64,000 nucleotides of DNA from V1-33 sp964523105 (GTDB lineage: Bacteria > Verrucomicrobiota > Verrucomicrobiia > Verrucomicrobiales > V1-33). Positions 19,105-36,412 of the stretch are shown in pieces (position 1 is the stretch's first letter; every line of letters starts with the position of its first letter). The stretch covers positions 62,001 to 126,000 of the forward strand of contig CAZFZN010000014.1 of NCBI GenBank assembly GCA_964523105.1, written 5' to 3'. A program made the position numbers and the translations under genes. The notes under the pieces were generated by a model. The model was given only the letters and a program-made list of their open reading frames with translations, did no database searches and was not told where the DNA came from.

Positions 19105-22100
19105 CTAGGGATTGGTCGTGACCAGCACGCGGCCGTAGAGCCGGTCCTCCACACTCACGGGATTGGCGGAGCGCCACACCTGGGTGAGGGTGCCGTTGCC
19201 GTTGTTGACGGAGTTGAGGAGAACGCCGGGGATGTTCCACACCACGAGGTCCCTGCCGAACTGCACGCCGAAGGTGGTGTCGGCGGCATCGAGGCGGCGC
19301 GTGAAGGTGAGCGTGGCGTAGGTCTGCCCGCTGACGTCCGCGAACTGAGCCGTGGGGAGGCTGTTGCTGGCAGCCTGCTGCGGATGCGTGGCAAAGGCGT
19401 ACTCCAGCCGGTTCGCCGAGCCGTCCTTGTCGTCATCGCTGTCCTTGCCGCCGAGGCCGGGATAACCCGCGGCCCAGGTGTTGTAGTTGTAGCCGTCGGA
19501 GGAACCGGGGGTGCCGTAAGCCGCATCACTGGCGCGCCACTCGGCGGGATCGCCATGATTGAGGCCGGGCTTCGATGGAGTCCGCAGCACCAAAGTGGGA
19601 CCGCTGCCGTCAGGCGTCGTTGGCCAGGGGGCGTTGTCGTCATAGGTGAACTCTATGATCGCCGCGCCGGCGCCATAGCTGAGTTTCACCTCCTCGCCGC
19701 CATTGGCAAGGTTGTCAGCGCCGTAACTGCCGGCGATGGCGACGCCGGGATAGCGGATGGCAAAGGCGGCGGGATTCTTCACCAGCACGGCATAGCCGCC
19801 GGAGGGAATCGTGGTGCCGGGCAGGAAGTCGAAGTCGATGCCCTTGGTAAAGCGGACGTCGGTGAGATCCACCGGCGAGCCGCTGATGTTGCGCAGTTCG
19901 ATGAATTCGAAGTCTTCGTTATCCCAGAGCACGTCCCAGCCGGGATGGGCGATCTCCGCGGGGGTGACATCACCGGGATTGTAGTTGATCTCGCTGATGC
20001 GGAGGGCATTGGCATAGATGCTGACGTCGGGCAGGCTGGCCACGAACTGCAGCGGCTCGCTCCAGAAGCTCCACCGGCCCGTGCTGTCCTTGTGGCGCAC
20101 GCGGGCGCGGTAGGTATGACCGGTGCGGAGCACATTGCCCGGCACGCGCACGTCCGCGATATTCGCCGGGCTGGTCGTGGGGATTTCCGCGGAGCGCCAG
20201 AGTTCCTCGAGTTCGTAAATGCGCGGCTGCGTCGGATCGTAGAGCGGGATGCCGGGCGCGGAGATTTCGCCGACCCGAAACTGCACCGCACTGATGGCAT
20301 CGCCCTGGGGATCTCGGTAGTCGCTGCTGTGCAGCACGATGTCGTTGACGGGATAACCGGGCGTGCCGGTGTAGGTGATGACCGGTTTGTCAGGGTAGAG
20401 CACAAAGTTTCCGGAACTGAGCTGGTCCAGCGAGTCGCCGTTGATGGCATAGCGGGTGGTGCCCGCGGCGGTGAGGTCGCCGATGGCGGTGCCCGCGGTG
20501 GGATTGGTGTTACAGTTGAAGTAGCCGCCGTAGAGGGTTTCCCACTCGAGGTATTTCCAGCCATAGCCTTTTTGCCGGATGGTGCTGGCATCCGCGCCGC
20601 CGCCGCCGGCTCCGGTGCCGGCGCTGGTCGCCTTGCGGGTCCATGCGGTGGCCGCAGGGTAGGTGTTGGTGGCGTAATTGGTGAACCAGGTCATGATGGC
20701 CTCATGATCGGCGGTGCCGTCCACTCCGCCCGGCAGCAGTTCGCGGCGGTAGTTGGCGGTCTGCACGGTGCCGCCGAGGCCGCCGCGGGTGCCGTCGAGA
20801 TAGAGCCCGCGGAAGAAATTGCCGCGGTGGCTGCTTTGGCCGGTATTGCCGCCGCCGCCGGCGCTGCGCGGATGCAGGTTCCAGAGGTGCGCATCGAGAT
20901 CCGACCATGTGAGGGCCTGGCCGGCGGGATTGATCATTTGCGAATACTCGTCGATCAACTGGCCGATCTGGCCGCCGCCGGCGGTGGCATCGCTGCCCAT
21001 GAGACTGATGAGTTCACGGCAGCGGTTGCGGTAGTCGCGGGCGATATTGGCATGGCGCATCATGGCCACGACCGAATTGGGCGCGCCGCCCACAACCTGA
21101 CCGTCCATGGTGCCGCCCCAGTGAGTGGCGGCGATGAACTGCATGTCGTGGTCATAGCCCATGATGCGCCAGTGGCCGCCGGGATAGGCGGGATCGCGCA
21201 CGAGCGGGCTGTGATAATAGCGGTAGTTGTCGCCGGGGCGGATGTCCACATTGCCGACCAGCCGGCTGAGGCCGATGTAGGTGTAAAGATTGTCGAGGTC
21301 CATGTTGCCGCGGTACCACGCCTCCGTTTGTCCCGCCTGGGCAAGCTGGTTGCGGAACGTGGTCCAGTCGGTGCCGTCACTGACCTGGCTGGCAGCCTGA
21401 TGTTTCTTGTCGCCGTTGTTGCCCTCGATGGCGTAGATATTGCCGTCGGGCAGGCTGCGTTCATCGAGCAGATTCCCCTCGGTCGGCTCCAGCGCCATGT
21501 AGAGGCCCCAGAGGTCGGAGGTGTACTGGCCGTCCACGGTGCCGCCGACGGTGGGATCGGAAACCGAGGTGCCTGCGGCGGCGGACTCCTGGGCTTTGCG
21601 AATGATGCGGAAGTGAACGTAATGGGTCCGGAGGGAAACCATGCCGCCCAGCTCGAAAATGCGATAGCTCAGCGCATCCTCCACGCCGGCGGAACCGCGA
21701 TGCACCGCCGCCCACGGGCTCGCGTTGGCGTCCATGCCGAAAGAATTCCAGTCGCTGTCGTATTCCCGGCCCCAGTTGTCTTTGGCACGAAAGTCCCGCG
21801 CGCGGCCGAATTTGAAGCTGAGCTTGTTCTTGCCGCTCACCCGCGTGGAGCCGATGCCGCGGATATTGAAGGTGATGTGGTCATAGACCTTGCCTTCGTA
21901 CACCAGCGTGCCGCGGTAAGGCGTGCTGTCCGCCGGACCGGTGTACATGCACAGCTGCACATCGGAATCGAGCGCGATGAGGTGATAGGGTTCGATGCTG
22001 TTGATGAGCGCGGCCGGGAAAGTGACCGGCGACGTTGCGGGGAATCCGGCGAAGGCTGAGGGCCGGAAAGCCCCGGTCCATGACGGGGATTCGCTGTAGC

Positions 22101-25041
22101 AGAACCAGGCGAAATTCGGCTGCTCGTCGTCCGGATAGGGCACCGTGACGGAATTGGCGAGGGCATCGGCGGCGGTGATGCGGTAGCGGATGAGGCGCCG
22201 GTGCTGCTGCTCGCTGCCGGGCACGGTGGCGCTGAAGATGCCGTCGCCGGCCACGGCGTCACCGCCTGTGCCGGAGTCGTTCATGGCGGCGGTGACCCAG
22301 CTGGCGGGATTGTTGTAAGCCGCATCCTGAAGGCGGATATAACTCCCGGGGCTGACGACCTGCCAGGCGAGGGAGACGGTGCCGACGGTATTCGGATCGG
22401 TGATCAGTGCGGAGACGACCACATCCTCGCCCGGGGCGGGCTGCTTTGGGCTGTGCTCCACGTTCCGGATGGCGGGGGGCGGAACCGAGGAATTCGCAGC
22501 CACTGTCGTATTGGCCCTGCCGGGACTGGCGGCGGCCGGCGGCGGAGTTTTCAGCTCGGCATCGAGGAAGAGGTCGCTGCTGTTGGTGGTGGTGTTGATG
22601 AGCTGGACGGCCAGCACGTTGATGCCGGTCTTGAGAATGGAGGCTGCGTTGTCGATAAAGATGGGCGCTTCCCATGCCAGTGGCGGCTCGGTAACGTTAG
22701 CAGCCACGCCGTCAGCGGCATTGTAAGGCGGCACCGCGCCGTCCGCGACGCGGATGCGCGGAGTGATTTCCACGCCGTTGATCCAGGCGATGCAGCCGTC
22801 GTCGCAACGCAGGTTCAGCATCACGGTATTGGGCAGCGGTCCGGCGGCGACGTTGAAGACGCGGCGGAGGAAGACGGTCTTCTGATTCGCCGCGATGGTG
22901 GTGGTGACGTCCACATTGCCGGCGTTGCCGTCGATGTCCCCGTAGCCAATCGGCAGGGTGGCGTTGGTCCACGTGTTTTCGACGAAGGTTTCCGAACGCC
23001 ATGCGTCCACCGGGTTCGACGCCTCCGAGGTTCCCGGGAAGTAGCGCCAGCCGCCGCTGGAGGCTGCGACGTAGGTGAATTGACTGCCGGTGGCGAGGGC
23101 GCTGCGCCAGTTGCCGCCCACGTCATTCACGAGCGAGGGATGGAGCAGTTCCATGGACGGACCGCCGCCCTTGGCCGACGTGGGCCAGGGGAATCCGGGC
23201 TGATAGTCCACTTCATCGATCACCACGCCGGTGCTGTCTTTGAGGCGGATGATTTCTCCGGAATTCCTCAACTGGCCGCCCGCCTGCCACTCGCCCGCGG
23301 GAACACCCCCGGCCGGAAAAGCAGCGGTGAAGGCCGCGGTGTTTTCGACCACGACCTTGTAACCGCCGGCGGCGATGACGGACTGCGGCCCCGCGGGAAA
23401 GACGAAATCGACTCCCTGATCGATGATCCAGCCGCTCATGTCGATGGGCGCAGCCGTGGGATTGTGGAACTCGATGAATTCCTGACGCTTCGTGACATCC
23501 GCGGGATCGTAGTGAACTTCGTTGATGATGACACTGTCCGGCAGGGCGCTGCCGGTGGTGAAACTCAGACCGGGGACCGCCCATGCCGTGCCGGCGGAAT
23601 TCTGAGCGCGCGCCGTGTAGAAGTAGGTGGTGAACTGGCTCAGCCCCTGGACCAGCGTGCCGAAGTCACCGCTGTCCGGTCCCAGCACGCGGCTGTTGGC
23701 CCACGCCGCGGGATTGGTGCCGCCGTCGGCGGTGCCCCAGTACACGGTCACCACCGGAGGGTCGTTGCCGGTGCTGGTGACTTCGCCGCGCAGTTCGGCG
23801 GAAGTGCCCGTGACGTTCTCCGCCGCCCGGTTTTCCACCGCGGGAGCGGTGACGAGAAGCGTGGTGAAGCTGGCGCTGGCGTCCGCCCAGTCGCTGCCGC
23901 CGCCATTTTGCGCATAGGCGCGGAAATAATAAGTGGTGCCGGCAGTGAGCCCGCTGATGCTGCGCGTGGCAAGTCCGGTCAGGGCAGGAATGCTGACACT
24001 GGAAGCCCACGCGGCTGCATTCGTGCCGCCGTCCACCGCTCCGTAATAGATGGTCACGTTCGGCGCCTCCCCGCCGGTGCTCGACACATTGGCGCCGATG
24101 GTGGCGCTGCTGCCGTTGATGCCGCTGGCGGGCACATTGGTGACGACCGGCGGACTGGACAGGGTGGTGAATGATAAACAGGGGGCGCACCACACGGAGC
24201 CGGAGGCGTTGGTCAGTCGTGCCCGGTAATAATAAGTCGTCGCCGGCTGCAGACCGCCGGCAGTGGCGGAAAAGGCGCCGCTCTGCGTGCCGGGCACGCT
24301 AACGCTGCCGGTCCACGCCGCCGGGGAGCCGCCTTTGTCACTCGTATCGAAATGGAAGATCACCGACGGTGCTGCCGAGCCGGTGTTCGTTACGGTGCCG
24401 TTCAGGGTCGCGGTATTGCCGGTGATGCTGCTGGCCGCCTGAAGGGTGCCCGCCGGACGACCCGCGGGATCCGACGCCGCGGCATCCAGCCGGATGTTGT
24501 CAAAATGCGAGCGTCCCACGCCGCGCGCCTGCACGAGCACACGCACCGGCTTTCCGACCACGCAGGGATCGGCATACGTGTCCAAGACCACCGTCGGACC
24601 GTCCACAAACGTACCCGCCGCATTGGTGCTCGCATTGCGCGAGGCGCTTGCCCCAAACGCCCCCGTGTTGTCCGTAAGGCCGTACACCGAACTGTTGCCG
24701 GCATTGGTCGTGCCGCTGCGATTTCCCACGGCCACATTGAGTGTGTAAACGGTGCTGGCCTGATAGGTGAGGCCGGGCAGATCCTGCCAGACATCGTAAC
24801 CGGGTTCCATGCCGAGATGCTGCGTGCCCTGAGCGGCAAAGTTGGCGATGTATTCCGTAAAGGCCTGCCCATTGTTGGCACCCCCGCTGCCTGTCCATGA
24901 AACAAGCGCATTCGACCAGCCGCCTGCCGCGAGCGTCGGCGATTCATAGCTGTAATTGGGAACGGTTACCGGTGCCGATTGGACCATGCTGGAAGCGAAG
25001 AGGCTGAGCAGTGCGATAAAATGGCGAAGAGGGCGTTTCAT
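19105..25041 (-). CDS. giant exported CotH / lamin-tail domain protein
   Basis: The ATG at 25041 gives a signal peptide (MKRPLRHFIALLSLFASSMV, then QSAPV) and 1978 residues. Order: an N-terminal carbohydrate-binding-like beta domain (~20-210, with HFDNIRLDA); three Fn3-like units (~220-490, each with TTYYYRARLTN or TTYYFRAYAQN); a lamin-tail domain (~497-650, INEVHYDP...EFIEFHNPT); a second beta region; a CotH-kinase-like domain (~1010-1480, with FNIRGIGSTRVSGKNKLSFK and WRIMGYDHDMQF); a second lamin-tail domain (~1677-1847); then the calcium-loop/EYA tail module. CotH proteins are atypical protein kinases. Whether this one is active is unknown, although the MGYDHD and KNKLSFK segments are kept. 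Long antisense frames across it are shadows. Confidence 0.87.
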   Translation of the reverse strand: MKRPLRHFIALLSLFASSMVQSAPVTVPNYSYESPTLAAGGWSNALVSWTGSGGANNGQAFTEYIANFAAQGTQHLGMEPGYDVWQDLPGLTYQASTVYTLNVAVGNRSGTTNAGNSSVYGLTDNTGAFGASASRNASTNAAGTFVDGPTVVLDTYADPCVVGKPVRVLVQARGVGRSHFDNIRLDAAASDPAGRPAGTLQAASSITGNTATLNGTVTNTGSAAPSVIFHFDTSDKGGSPAAWTGSVSVPGTQSGAFSATAGGLQPATTYYYRARLTNASGSVWCAPCLSFTTLSSPPVVTNVPASGINGSSATIGANVSSTGGEAPNVTIYYGAVDGGTNAAAWASSVSIPALTGLATRSISGLTAGTTYYFRAYAQNGGGSDWADASASFTTLLVTAPAVENRAAENVTGTSAELRGEVTSTGNDPPVVTVYWGTADGGTNPAAWANSRVLGPDSGDFGTLVQGLSQFTTYFYTARAQNSAGTAWAVPGLSFTTGSALPDSVIINEVHYDPADVTKRQEFIEFHNPTAAPIDMSGWIIDQGVDFVFPAGPQSVIAAGGYKVVVENTAAFTAAFPAGGVPAGEWQAGGQLRNSGEIIRLKDSTGVVIDEVDYQPGFPWPTSAKGGGPSMELLHPSLVNDVGGNWRSALATGSQFTYVAASSGGWRYFPGTSEASNPVDAWRSETFVENTWTNATLPIGYGDIDGNAGNVDVTTTIAANQKTVFLRRVFNVAAGPLPNTVMLNLRCDDGCIAWINGVEITPRIRVADGAVPPYNAADGVAANVTEPPLAWEAPIFIDNAASILKTGINVLAVQLINTTTNSSDLFLDAELKTPPPAAASPGRANTTVAANSSVPPPAIRNVEHSPKQPAPGEDVVVSALITDPNTVGTVSLAWQVVSPGSYIRLQDAAYNNPASWVTAAMNDSGTGGDAVAGDGIFSATVPGSEQQHRRLIRYRITAADALANSVTVPYPDDEQPNFAWFCYSESPSWTGAFRPSAFAGFPATSPVTFPAALINSIEPYHLIALDSDVQLCMYTGPADSTPYRGTLVYEGKVYDHITFNIRGIGSTRVSGKNKLSFKFGRARDFRAKDNWGREYDSDWNSFGMDANASPWAAVHRGSAGVEDALSYRIFELGGMVSLRTHYVHFRIIRKAQESAAAGTSVSDPTVGGTVDGQYTSDLWGLYMALEPTEGNLLDERSLPDGNIYAIEGNNGDKKHQAASQVSDGTDWTTFRNQLAQAGQTEAWYRGNMDLDNLYTYIGLSRLVGNVDIRPGDNYRYYHSPLVRDPAYPGGHWRIMGYDHDMQFIAATHWGGTMDGQVVGGAPNSVVAMMRHANIARDYRNRCRELISLMGSDATAGGGQIGQLIDEYSQMINPAGQALTWSDLDAHLWNLHPRSAGGGGNTGQSSHRGNFFRGLYLDGTRGGLGGTVQTANYRRELLPGGVDGTADHEAIMTWFTNYATNTYPAATAWTRKATSAGTGAGGGGADASTIRQKGYGWKYLEWETLYGGYFNCNTNPTAGTAIGDLTAAGTTRYAINGDSLDQLSSGNFVLYPDKPVITYTGTPGYPVNDIVLHSSDYRDPQGDAISAVQFRVGEISAPGIPLYDPTQPRIYELEELWRSAEIPTTSPANIADVRVPGNVLRTGHTYRARVRHKDSTGRWSFWSEPLQFVASLPDVSIYANALRISEINYNPGDVTPAEIAHPGWDVLWDNEDFEFIELRNISGSPVDLTDVRFTKGIDFDFLPGTTIPSGGYAVLVKNPAAFAIRYPGVAIAGSYGADNLANGGEEVKLSYGAGAAIIEFTYDDNAPWPTTPDGSGPTLVLRTPSKPGLNHGDPAEWRASDAAYGTPGSSDGYNYNTWAAGYPGLGGKDSDDDKDGSANRLEYAFATHPQQAASNSLPTAQFADVSGQTYATLTFTRRLDAADTTFGVQFGRDLVVWNIPGVLLNSVNNGNGTLTQVWRSANPVSVEDRLYGRVLVTTNP

Positions 25042-25113
25042 GAGTACGAGGGTGCTGAGAGGGGAGCTGCGGCCGTTACAGGGCGAGGAGGGGGGCGGCA
25101 GCCGAACACGGCT

Positions 25114-25143
25114 GGTGTACCACACCCGTAATCACAGGGTCAA
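25114..25143 (-). promoter_or_regulatory. candidate promoter of the CotH gene
   Basis: On the minus strand TTGACC (25143-25138) is followed after 18 nt by TACACC (25119-25114), about 75 nt upstream of the ATG. The -35 matches 5 of 6 consensus positions and the -10 only 3 of 6. The rest of the 245-nt divergent spacer to dhaK shows no other clear signal. Confidence 0.3.
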
Positions 25144-25286
25144 TCTTCAAATGCCTAAAATGTTCCTCCCAACGGTAGAATCACCGCCCGAGTGCATCAT
25201 TTCCGCACGAAAGTCTTGCGGCCCGCCCCCATCACCGTAAATCCGCGAAATCTTTCCACCCGCAACTCCTTACCCCTTCGCAATCC

Positions 25287-26297
25287 ATGCCCAAAATCAA
25301 AAAAGTCATCAACAACCCCAACGACTGCGCCGCAGAACTGCTCGACGGACTCGTCGAAGCCTACGACGGCGACTGCATCAAAGTTGGCCGCGGCTGCATC
25401 GTGCGCAAAGACATTCCGGAAGGCAAAGTCGCCCTGCTCATCGGCGGCGGCAGCGGGCATGAACCGATTTATCACGGCCTTGTCGGTCACCATCTCGCTG
25501 ACGGCGCGGCCTGCGGTGACATCTTCGCCGCCCCTCCGCCGGACGTCGTGCTCGACGGCACCAAAGCCGTCCACCGCGGCAAAGGCGTGCTTTATTTGTA
25601 CGGCAACTACGCCGGCGACGTCATGAACTTCGACATGGGTGCCGAACTCGCCGCCGAGGAGGGCATCACGGTCAAAACGGTCCTCATCTGGGACGATGTG
25701 TGCAGTGCCCCGCCGGACCGGAAGCACGACCGCCGCGGCATCGCCGGACTGGTGCCCATCGTCAAACTCGCCGGCGCCGCCGCCGCCGTGGTGGATTCTC
25801 TCGACGAACTGGAGCGCATCACGCTCAAAGCCCGCGACAACACCCGCAGCGTCGGCGTCAGCATGGCTCCCGGCAGTATCCCCGCCACCGGCAAGCCCAC
25901 CTTTGAAATCGGCGACGACGAGATCGGCCTCGGCATGGGCATCCACGGCGAAAAAGGCGTTGGCCTCATCCCGCTCGATACCGCCGACCACCTCGCGCCG
26001 AAACTGCTCGATCTCATCTTCGGCGACGACCTCGAATTCAAAGCCGGCAACGAAGTCATCCTCTTCGTCAACAGCCTCGGCTCCACCACGATGATGGAGC
26101 TGCTCATCATCAACCGGAAGGTCAAACAGGTGCTCGCCGCCAAAGGCATCAAAGTCCACGACACCATCATCGGCCCGCTCGTCACCTGTCAGGAAATGGC
26201 CGGCTTCTCGCTCAGCCTCACCAAACTCGACGATGAATTGAAGCAGCTCTGGAACATGGAATGCAGCAGCGTGTGCTACACGAAGCTGAAGTCGTGA
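25287..26297 (+). CDS. dhaK: dihydroxyacetone kinase subunit DhaK
   Basis: The 336-residue protein matches DhaK along its whole length. It has GGGSGHEP near the N-terminus, GNYAGDVMNFDMG, and the covalent substrate-binding histidine His220 in GMGIHGEKG. DhaK binds dihydroxyacetone as a hemiaminal, and phosphoryl transfer is done by DhaL (from DhaM or ATP). No DhaL, DhaM or PTS gene is next to it, so its partner must be elsewhere or it has another role. It starts GCCC-free at ATG 25287, with MPKIKKVINNP typical of the family. It converges on a PQQ-propeller gene with 57 nt between. Confidence 0.9.
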   Translation: MPKIKKVINNPNDCAAELLDGLVEAYDGDCIKVGRGCIVRKDIPEGKVALLIGGGSGHEPIYHGLVGHHLADGAACGDIFAAPPPDVVLDGTKAVHRGKGVLYLYGNYAGDVMNFDMGAELAAEEGITVKTVLIWDDVCSAPPDRKHDRRGIAGLVPIVKLAGAAAAVVDSLDELERITLKARDNTRSVGVSMAPGSIPATGKPTFEIGDDEIGLGMGIHGEKGVGLIPLDTADHLAPKLLDLIFGDDLEFKAGNEVILFVNSLGSTTMMELLIINRKVKQVLAAKGIKVHDTIIGPLVTCQEMAGFSLSLTKLDDELKQLWNMECSSVCYTKLKS

Positions 26298-26327
26298 CCG
26301 GAACACACTGGCCCGCCCCCCTGCTTC

Positions 26328-26347
26328 GCCGGCGCGTCGTCGCCGGC
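26328..26347. terminator. convergent hairpin between dhaK and the PQQ-propeller gene
   Basis: A 7-bp stem (GCCGGCG / CGCCGGC) with a 6-nt loop lies in the 57-nt gap between two convergent genes. There is no T-run on either side, so it is only a candidate transcript-end hairpin. Confidence 0.3.
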
Positions 26348-26354
26348 CGCGGCG

Positions 26355-27473
26355 TCACGGCTTGAAGCAGTACACCACGCCATCATCGGCGCCGATCACC
26401 AGCCGGCCGCCGGCGATGCAGGGGCTGCTTTGCACGGCCTCGGCGATTTCGTAATTCCATACCTGGCTGCCGTCTTTGGCGTTCACGGCATAGACGTTGC
26501 CGTCATCGCTGCCGAAGACCACATGCCCGCCGGTGAGCACCGGCGAGCTGTCCACGCGGCCTTTGGTGCGGAAGGACCACTTTTCCGTGCCGTCGGCTGC
26601 GGCGAGGCAATGGACGCGCTTGCCGCGCTCGGCTGCGAAGACGGTGCCGTCGGGCGCGATGGCCGGAGATGCGAAGTATTCGAACTCACGCTCACTGAAG
26701 ACCCACTTCGGCTCGAACTTCTTCATATCGAGGGCCACGACTTCGAGTCCGTAATGCGCCAGCGCCGCCGTGCCGCCGCGCAGGGCGACGGTGTTCGCCA
26801 CCGGATTTTTGATTTCCACTTTTCCGGCCTCGCTGCCGTCGGAGGCATTGATGAAATAGACGAACCCGTCGCAGCCGCCGAAGGCGGTCACGCCCTCCGC
26901 GACGGCGGCGCTGCCATTGACGTAATTGGTGGTTTCCACCTGCCAGACTTTGGTTCCGTCCTTGAGATCGAGCGCGTAGAGCCGGCTGTCGTAGCTGCCG
27001 ATGAGCACGAGCGGCGACTGGTCTTTGCGCAGAAAGACGTTGGGCGCAGCGCGGACCTCGCCCTCCGTGGCGAACTTCCACGACTCCTTGCCGGTCTTCG
27101 CCTCAAGGCAATAAACCGTGCCCTCCAGCGAGCCGAAAATCACTTTGTCCTGCGCCAGCACGGCGCTGCCCTCGATGCCGTCCTTGCACTCGAAGGTCCA
27201 AACCGGTTTGCCGTCCGCCCCGCTCAGCGCGTAAAATTTCCCCTTCGCATCGCCGATGTAATAACGCTCCCCGTCGCTCACGGCCGTCGCCTTCACCGGC
27301 TTGGCGGCTTCGAATTTCCACGCCAGCTGCAGCGGGAATGTCAGGGTCTCCTCCGCCACGCCGGTCATGCCGGCATCGCCGCGCCACGTCGGCCACTGGC
27401 CGGCCTGAACGGAAGCGGAAAAAGCGAATGCTGCGAGCGGCAGGTTGCGGAGGAGGCATGGGGTCGTAGTCAT
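26355..27473 (-). CDS. exported PQQ-like beta-propeller repeat protein
   Basis: The protein has 372 residues from the ATG at 27473; an in-frame ATG at 27494 would add seven residues. There is a signal peptide (MTTTPCLLRNLPLAAFAFSA) and then WPTWRGDAGMTG, the usual opening of this family. About seven blades repeat the pattern 'V..GS.DG.VYAL.A.DG...W.F', for example VIFGSLEGTVYCLEAKTG and VVFGSDDGNVYAVNAKDG. This is the PQQ-like (BamB/quinoprotein-type) propeller, but there is no dehydrogenase domain, so it is more likely a binding or scaffold protein. It is divergent from the CxxC-rich gene, with only about 20-40 nt between starts, so the promoters must overlap. Confidence 0.85.
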   Translation of the reverse strand: MTTTPCLLRNLPLAAFAFSASVQAGQWPTWRGDAGMTGVAEETLTFPLQLAWKFEAAKPVKATAVSDGERYYIGDAKGKFYALSGADGKPVWTFECKDGIEGSAVLAQDKVIFGSLEGTVYCLEAKTGKESWKFATEGEVRAAPNVFLRKDQSPLVLIGSYDSRLYALDLKDGTKVWQVETTNYVNGSAAVAEGVTAFGGCDGFVYFINASDGSEAGKVEIKNPVANTVALRGGTAALAHYGLEVVALDMKKFEPKWVFSEREFEYFASPAIAPDGTVFAAERGKRVHCLAAADGTEKWSFRTKGRVDSSPVLTGGHVVFGSDDGNVYAVNAKDGSQVWNYEIAEAVQSSPCIAGGRLVIGADDGVVYCFKP

Positions 27474-27513
27474 AGCCGCGCTTTTATGCTGCATTTTTCA
27501 AAAGCCAACCGCC

Positions 27514-28023
27514 ATGCCCACCCGTAAATCCGACATCCCGCCGGAGCTGCATTCGGAGTATGAAGGCCGTCCGTTTCGGTCGTGCACGCGCTGCGGGGAA
27601 TCGCTCGCGGATGTGCCGGAGGGCTATCAGCTCTACAAACTCTTCCGGCGAGGCGAGGCGATTTATGAGTATGCGCTCTGTCATCCCTGCCATGCCGGAC
27701 TGCTGGCTGATTTCTCGGAGGAGTCCCGCCGGCGACTCGCGGAATTTCACGCGCAGCGCGTGACGCTTCATCTCGGGCCCCGCCGCTGCGCCGTCTGCGG
27801 CAATGGCCGCGAGGAGGACGAGGAATACTCCCTCACGGCAGCCTGTGAGCGCGCCGGATTGCGCCATGCCCTGATGATTTGCGGTCCCTGCCGCCGGGAA
27901 ATGCAGGCGCTGCTCAGCAGGTCAACCCGTGAGGTCTGGGACCGCTTTGTCAGCGAAAACCTCGCCGGCGCCCCATCCGGCACGGTGACGCCGGTGTCGC
28001 CGCTGGAACTGCTGCCGGTCTGA
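27514..28023 (+). CDS. cytoplasmic CxxC-rich (zinc-ribbon-like) protein of unknown function
   Basis: I chose the ATG at 27514 (GCC-ATG-CCC, no signal peptide) over the longer open frame from 27445. The 169 residues contain four Cys/His pairs: CTRCGE, CHPCH, CAVCGN and CGPCRRE. The arrangement suggests two zinc-ribbon-like units. There is an acidic patch (GREEDEEYSL) between them. I do not recognise the family. The gene is divergent from the PQQ-propeller gene and ends just before the rpoC terminator. Confidence 0.7.
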   Translation: MPTRKSDIPPELHSEYEGRPFRSCTRCGESLADVPEGYQLYKLFRRGEAIYEYALCHPCHAGLLADFSEESRRRLAEFHAQRVTLHLGPRRCAVCGNGREEDEEYSLTAACERAGLRHALMICGPCRREMQALLSRSTREVWDRFVSENLAGAPSGTVTPVSPLELLPV

Positions 28024-28053
28024 CCCGGGACCGCCTTCCGCCGGATGAAAAGC

Positions 28054-28086
28054 AAAAAGCCGCGCCCGGCGGACCGGACGCGGCTT
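28054..28086 (-). terminator. intrinsic terminator of the rpoBC operon
   Basis: Arms AAGCCGCGCCCGG (28057-28069) and CCGGACGCGGCTT (28074-28086) pair with one mismatch around a 4-nt loop. Read on the minus strand, the hairpin is followed by TTTTTGCTTTT. This is a textbook rho-independent terminator, about 23 nt after the rpoC stop. It may also help stop the convergent CxxC gene. Confidence 0.85.
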
Positions 28087-28108
28087 CAGTGGAGGTTGAG
28101 CGGCGCGC

Positions 28109-32248
<4,140 letters not shown>

Positions 32249-32290
32249 GATAGGAAAAAAGTAAGAAGTAAAAAGGCTGAAGGATGAAAA
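32249..32290 (-). repeat. degenerate heptanucleotide repeat in the rpoB-rpoC spacer
   Basis: On the minus strand, directly ahead of rpoC, the sequence reads as heptamers TCATCCT, TCAGCCT, TTTTACT, TCTTACT, each ending in CT. It resembles the TCAGTTC-type arrays in two other spacers of this operon but is more diverged. Confidence 0.5.
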
Positions 32291-32295
32291 GGAGT

Positions 32296-32326
32296 GCCGC
32301 CTGCGGCGGATGGTGCCGCAGGCGGC
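32296..32326 (-). other. rpoB-rpoC intercistronic hairpin
   Basis: A perfect 12-bp stem (GCCGCCTGCGGC / GCCGCAGGCGGC) with a 7-nt loop lies just after the rpoB stop. On the minus strand it is followed by ACTCCTTTTC. It could be a processing site, partial terminator or attenuator that tunes the rpoB:rpoC ratio. Confidence 0.6.
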
Positions 32327-32332
32327 GGGGAA

Positions 32333-36169
<3,837 letters not shown>

Positions 36170-36302
36170 GGTGCGGATTTTGAGTGACGAAGGTGAGAGT
36201 GGAAAACCGGATGGCTGTCGCCGTATTGCAGGCATCTCCTATCGCGGGAGGATCGGGCCCCGGACGCTTTGCGGCGTCCGGGTATGTGGGGAGGAAAAGA
36301 AT

Positions 36303-36330
36303 TCAGTGCTCAGTTCTCAGTGGTCGGTGA
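36303..36330 (+). repeat. heptamer array A, rplL-rpoB spacer
   Basis: Four tandem heptamers: TCAGTGC, TCAGTTC, TCAGTGG, TCGGTGA. Sixteen bases (36306-36321) are perfectly complementary to 36429-36444 in array B, so the spacer transcript can fold into a long hairpin. The rest of the 357-nt spacer (36170-36526) holds no gene that I can support. Confidence 0.75.
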
Positions 36331-36412
36331 GGGAACCAGAGAGGAACTGAGAAAACAGGAGTCTGGGGGCGGTGCTGTGTTGCCGGATTTCAGAGCCTGC
36401 AACCCCTTCGGG

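Noticed and set aside
19078..24174. Two long + strand frames (993 and 657 residues) opposite the CotH gene
   Set aside because: Gly/Ala/Val-rich shadows without domains. The minus strand encodes clear lamin-tail and CotH domains.
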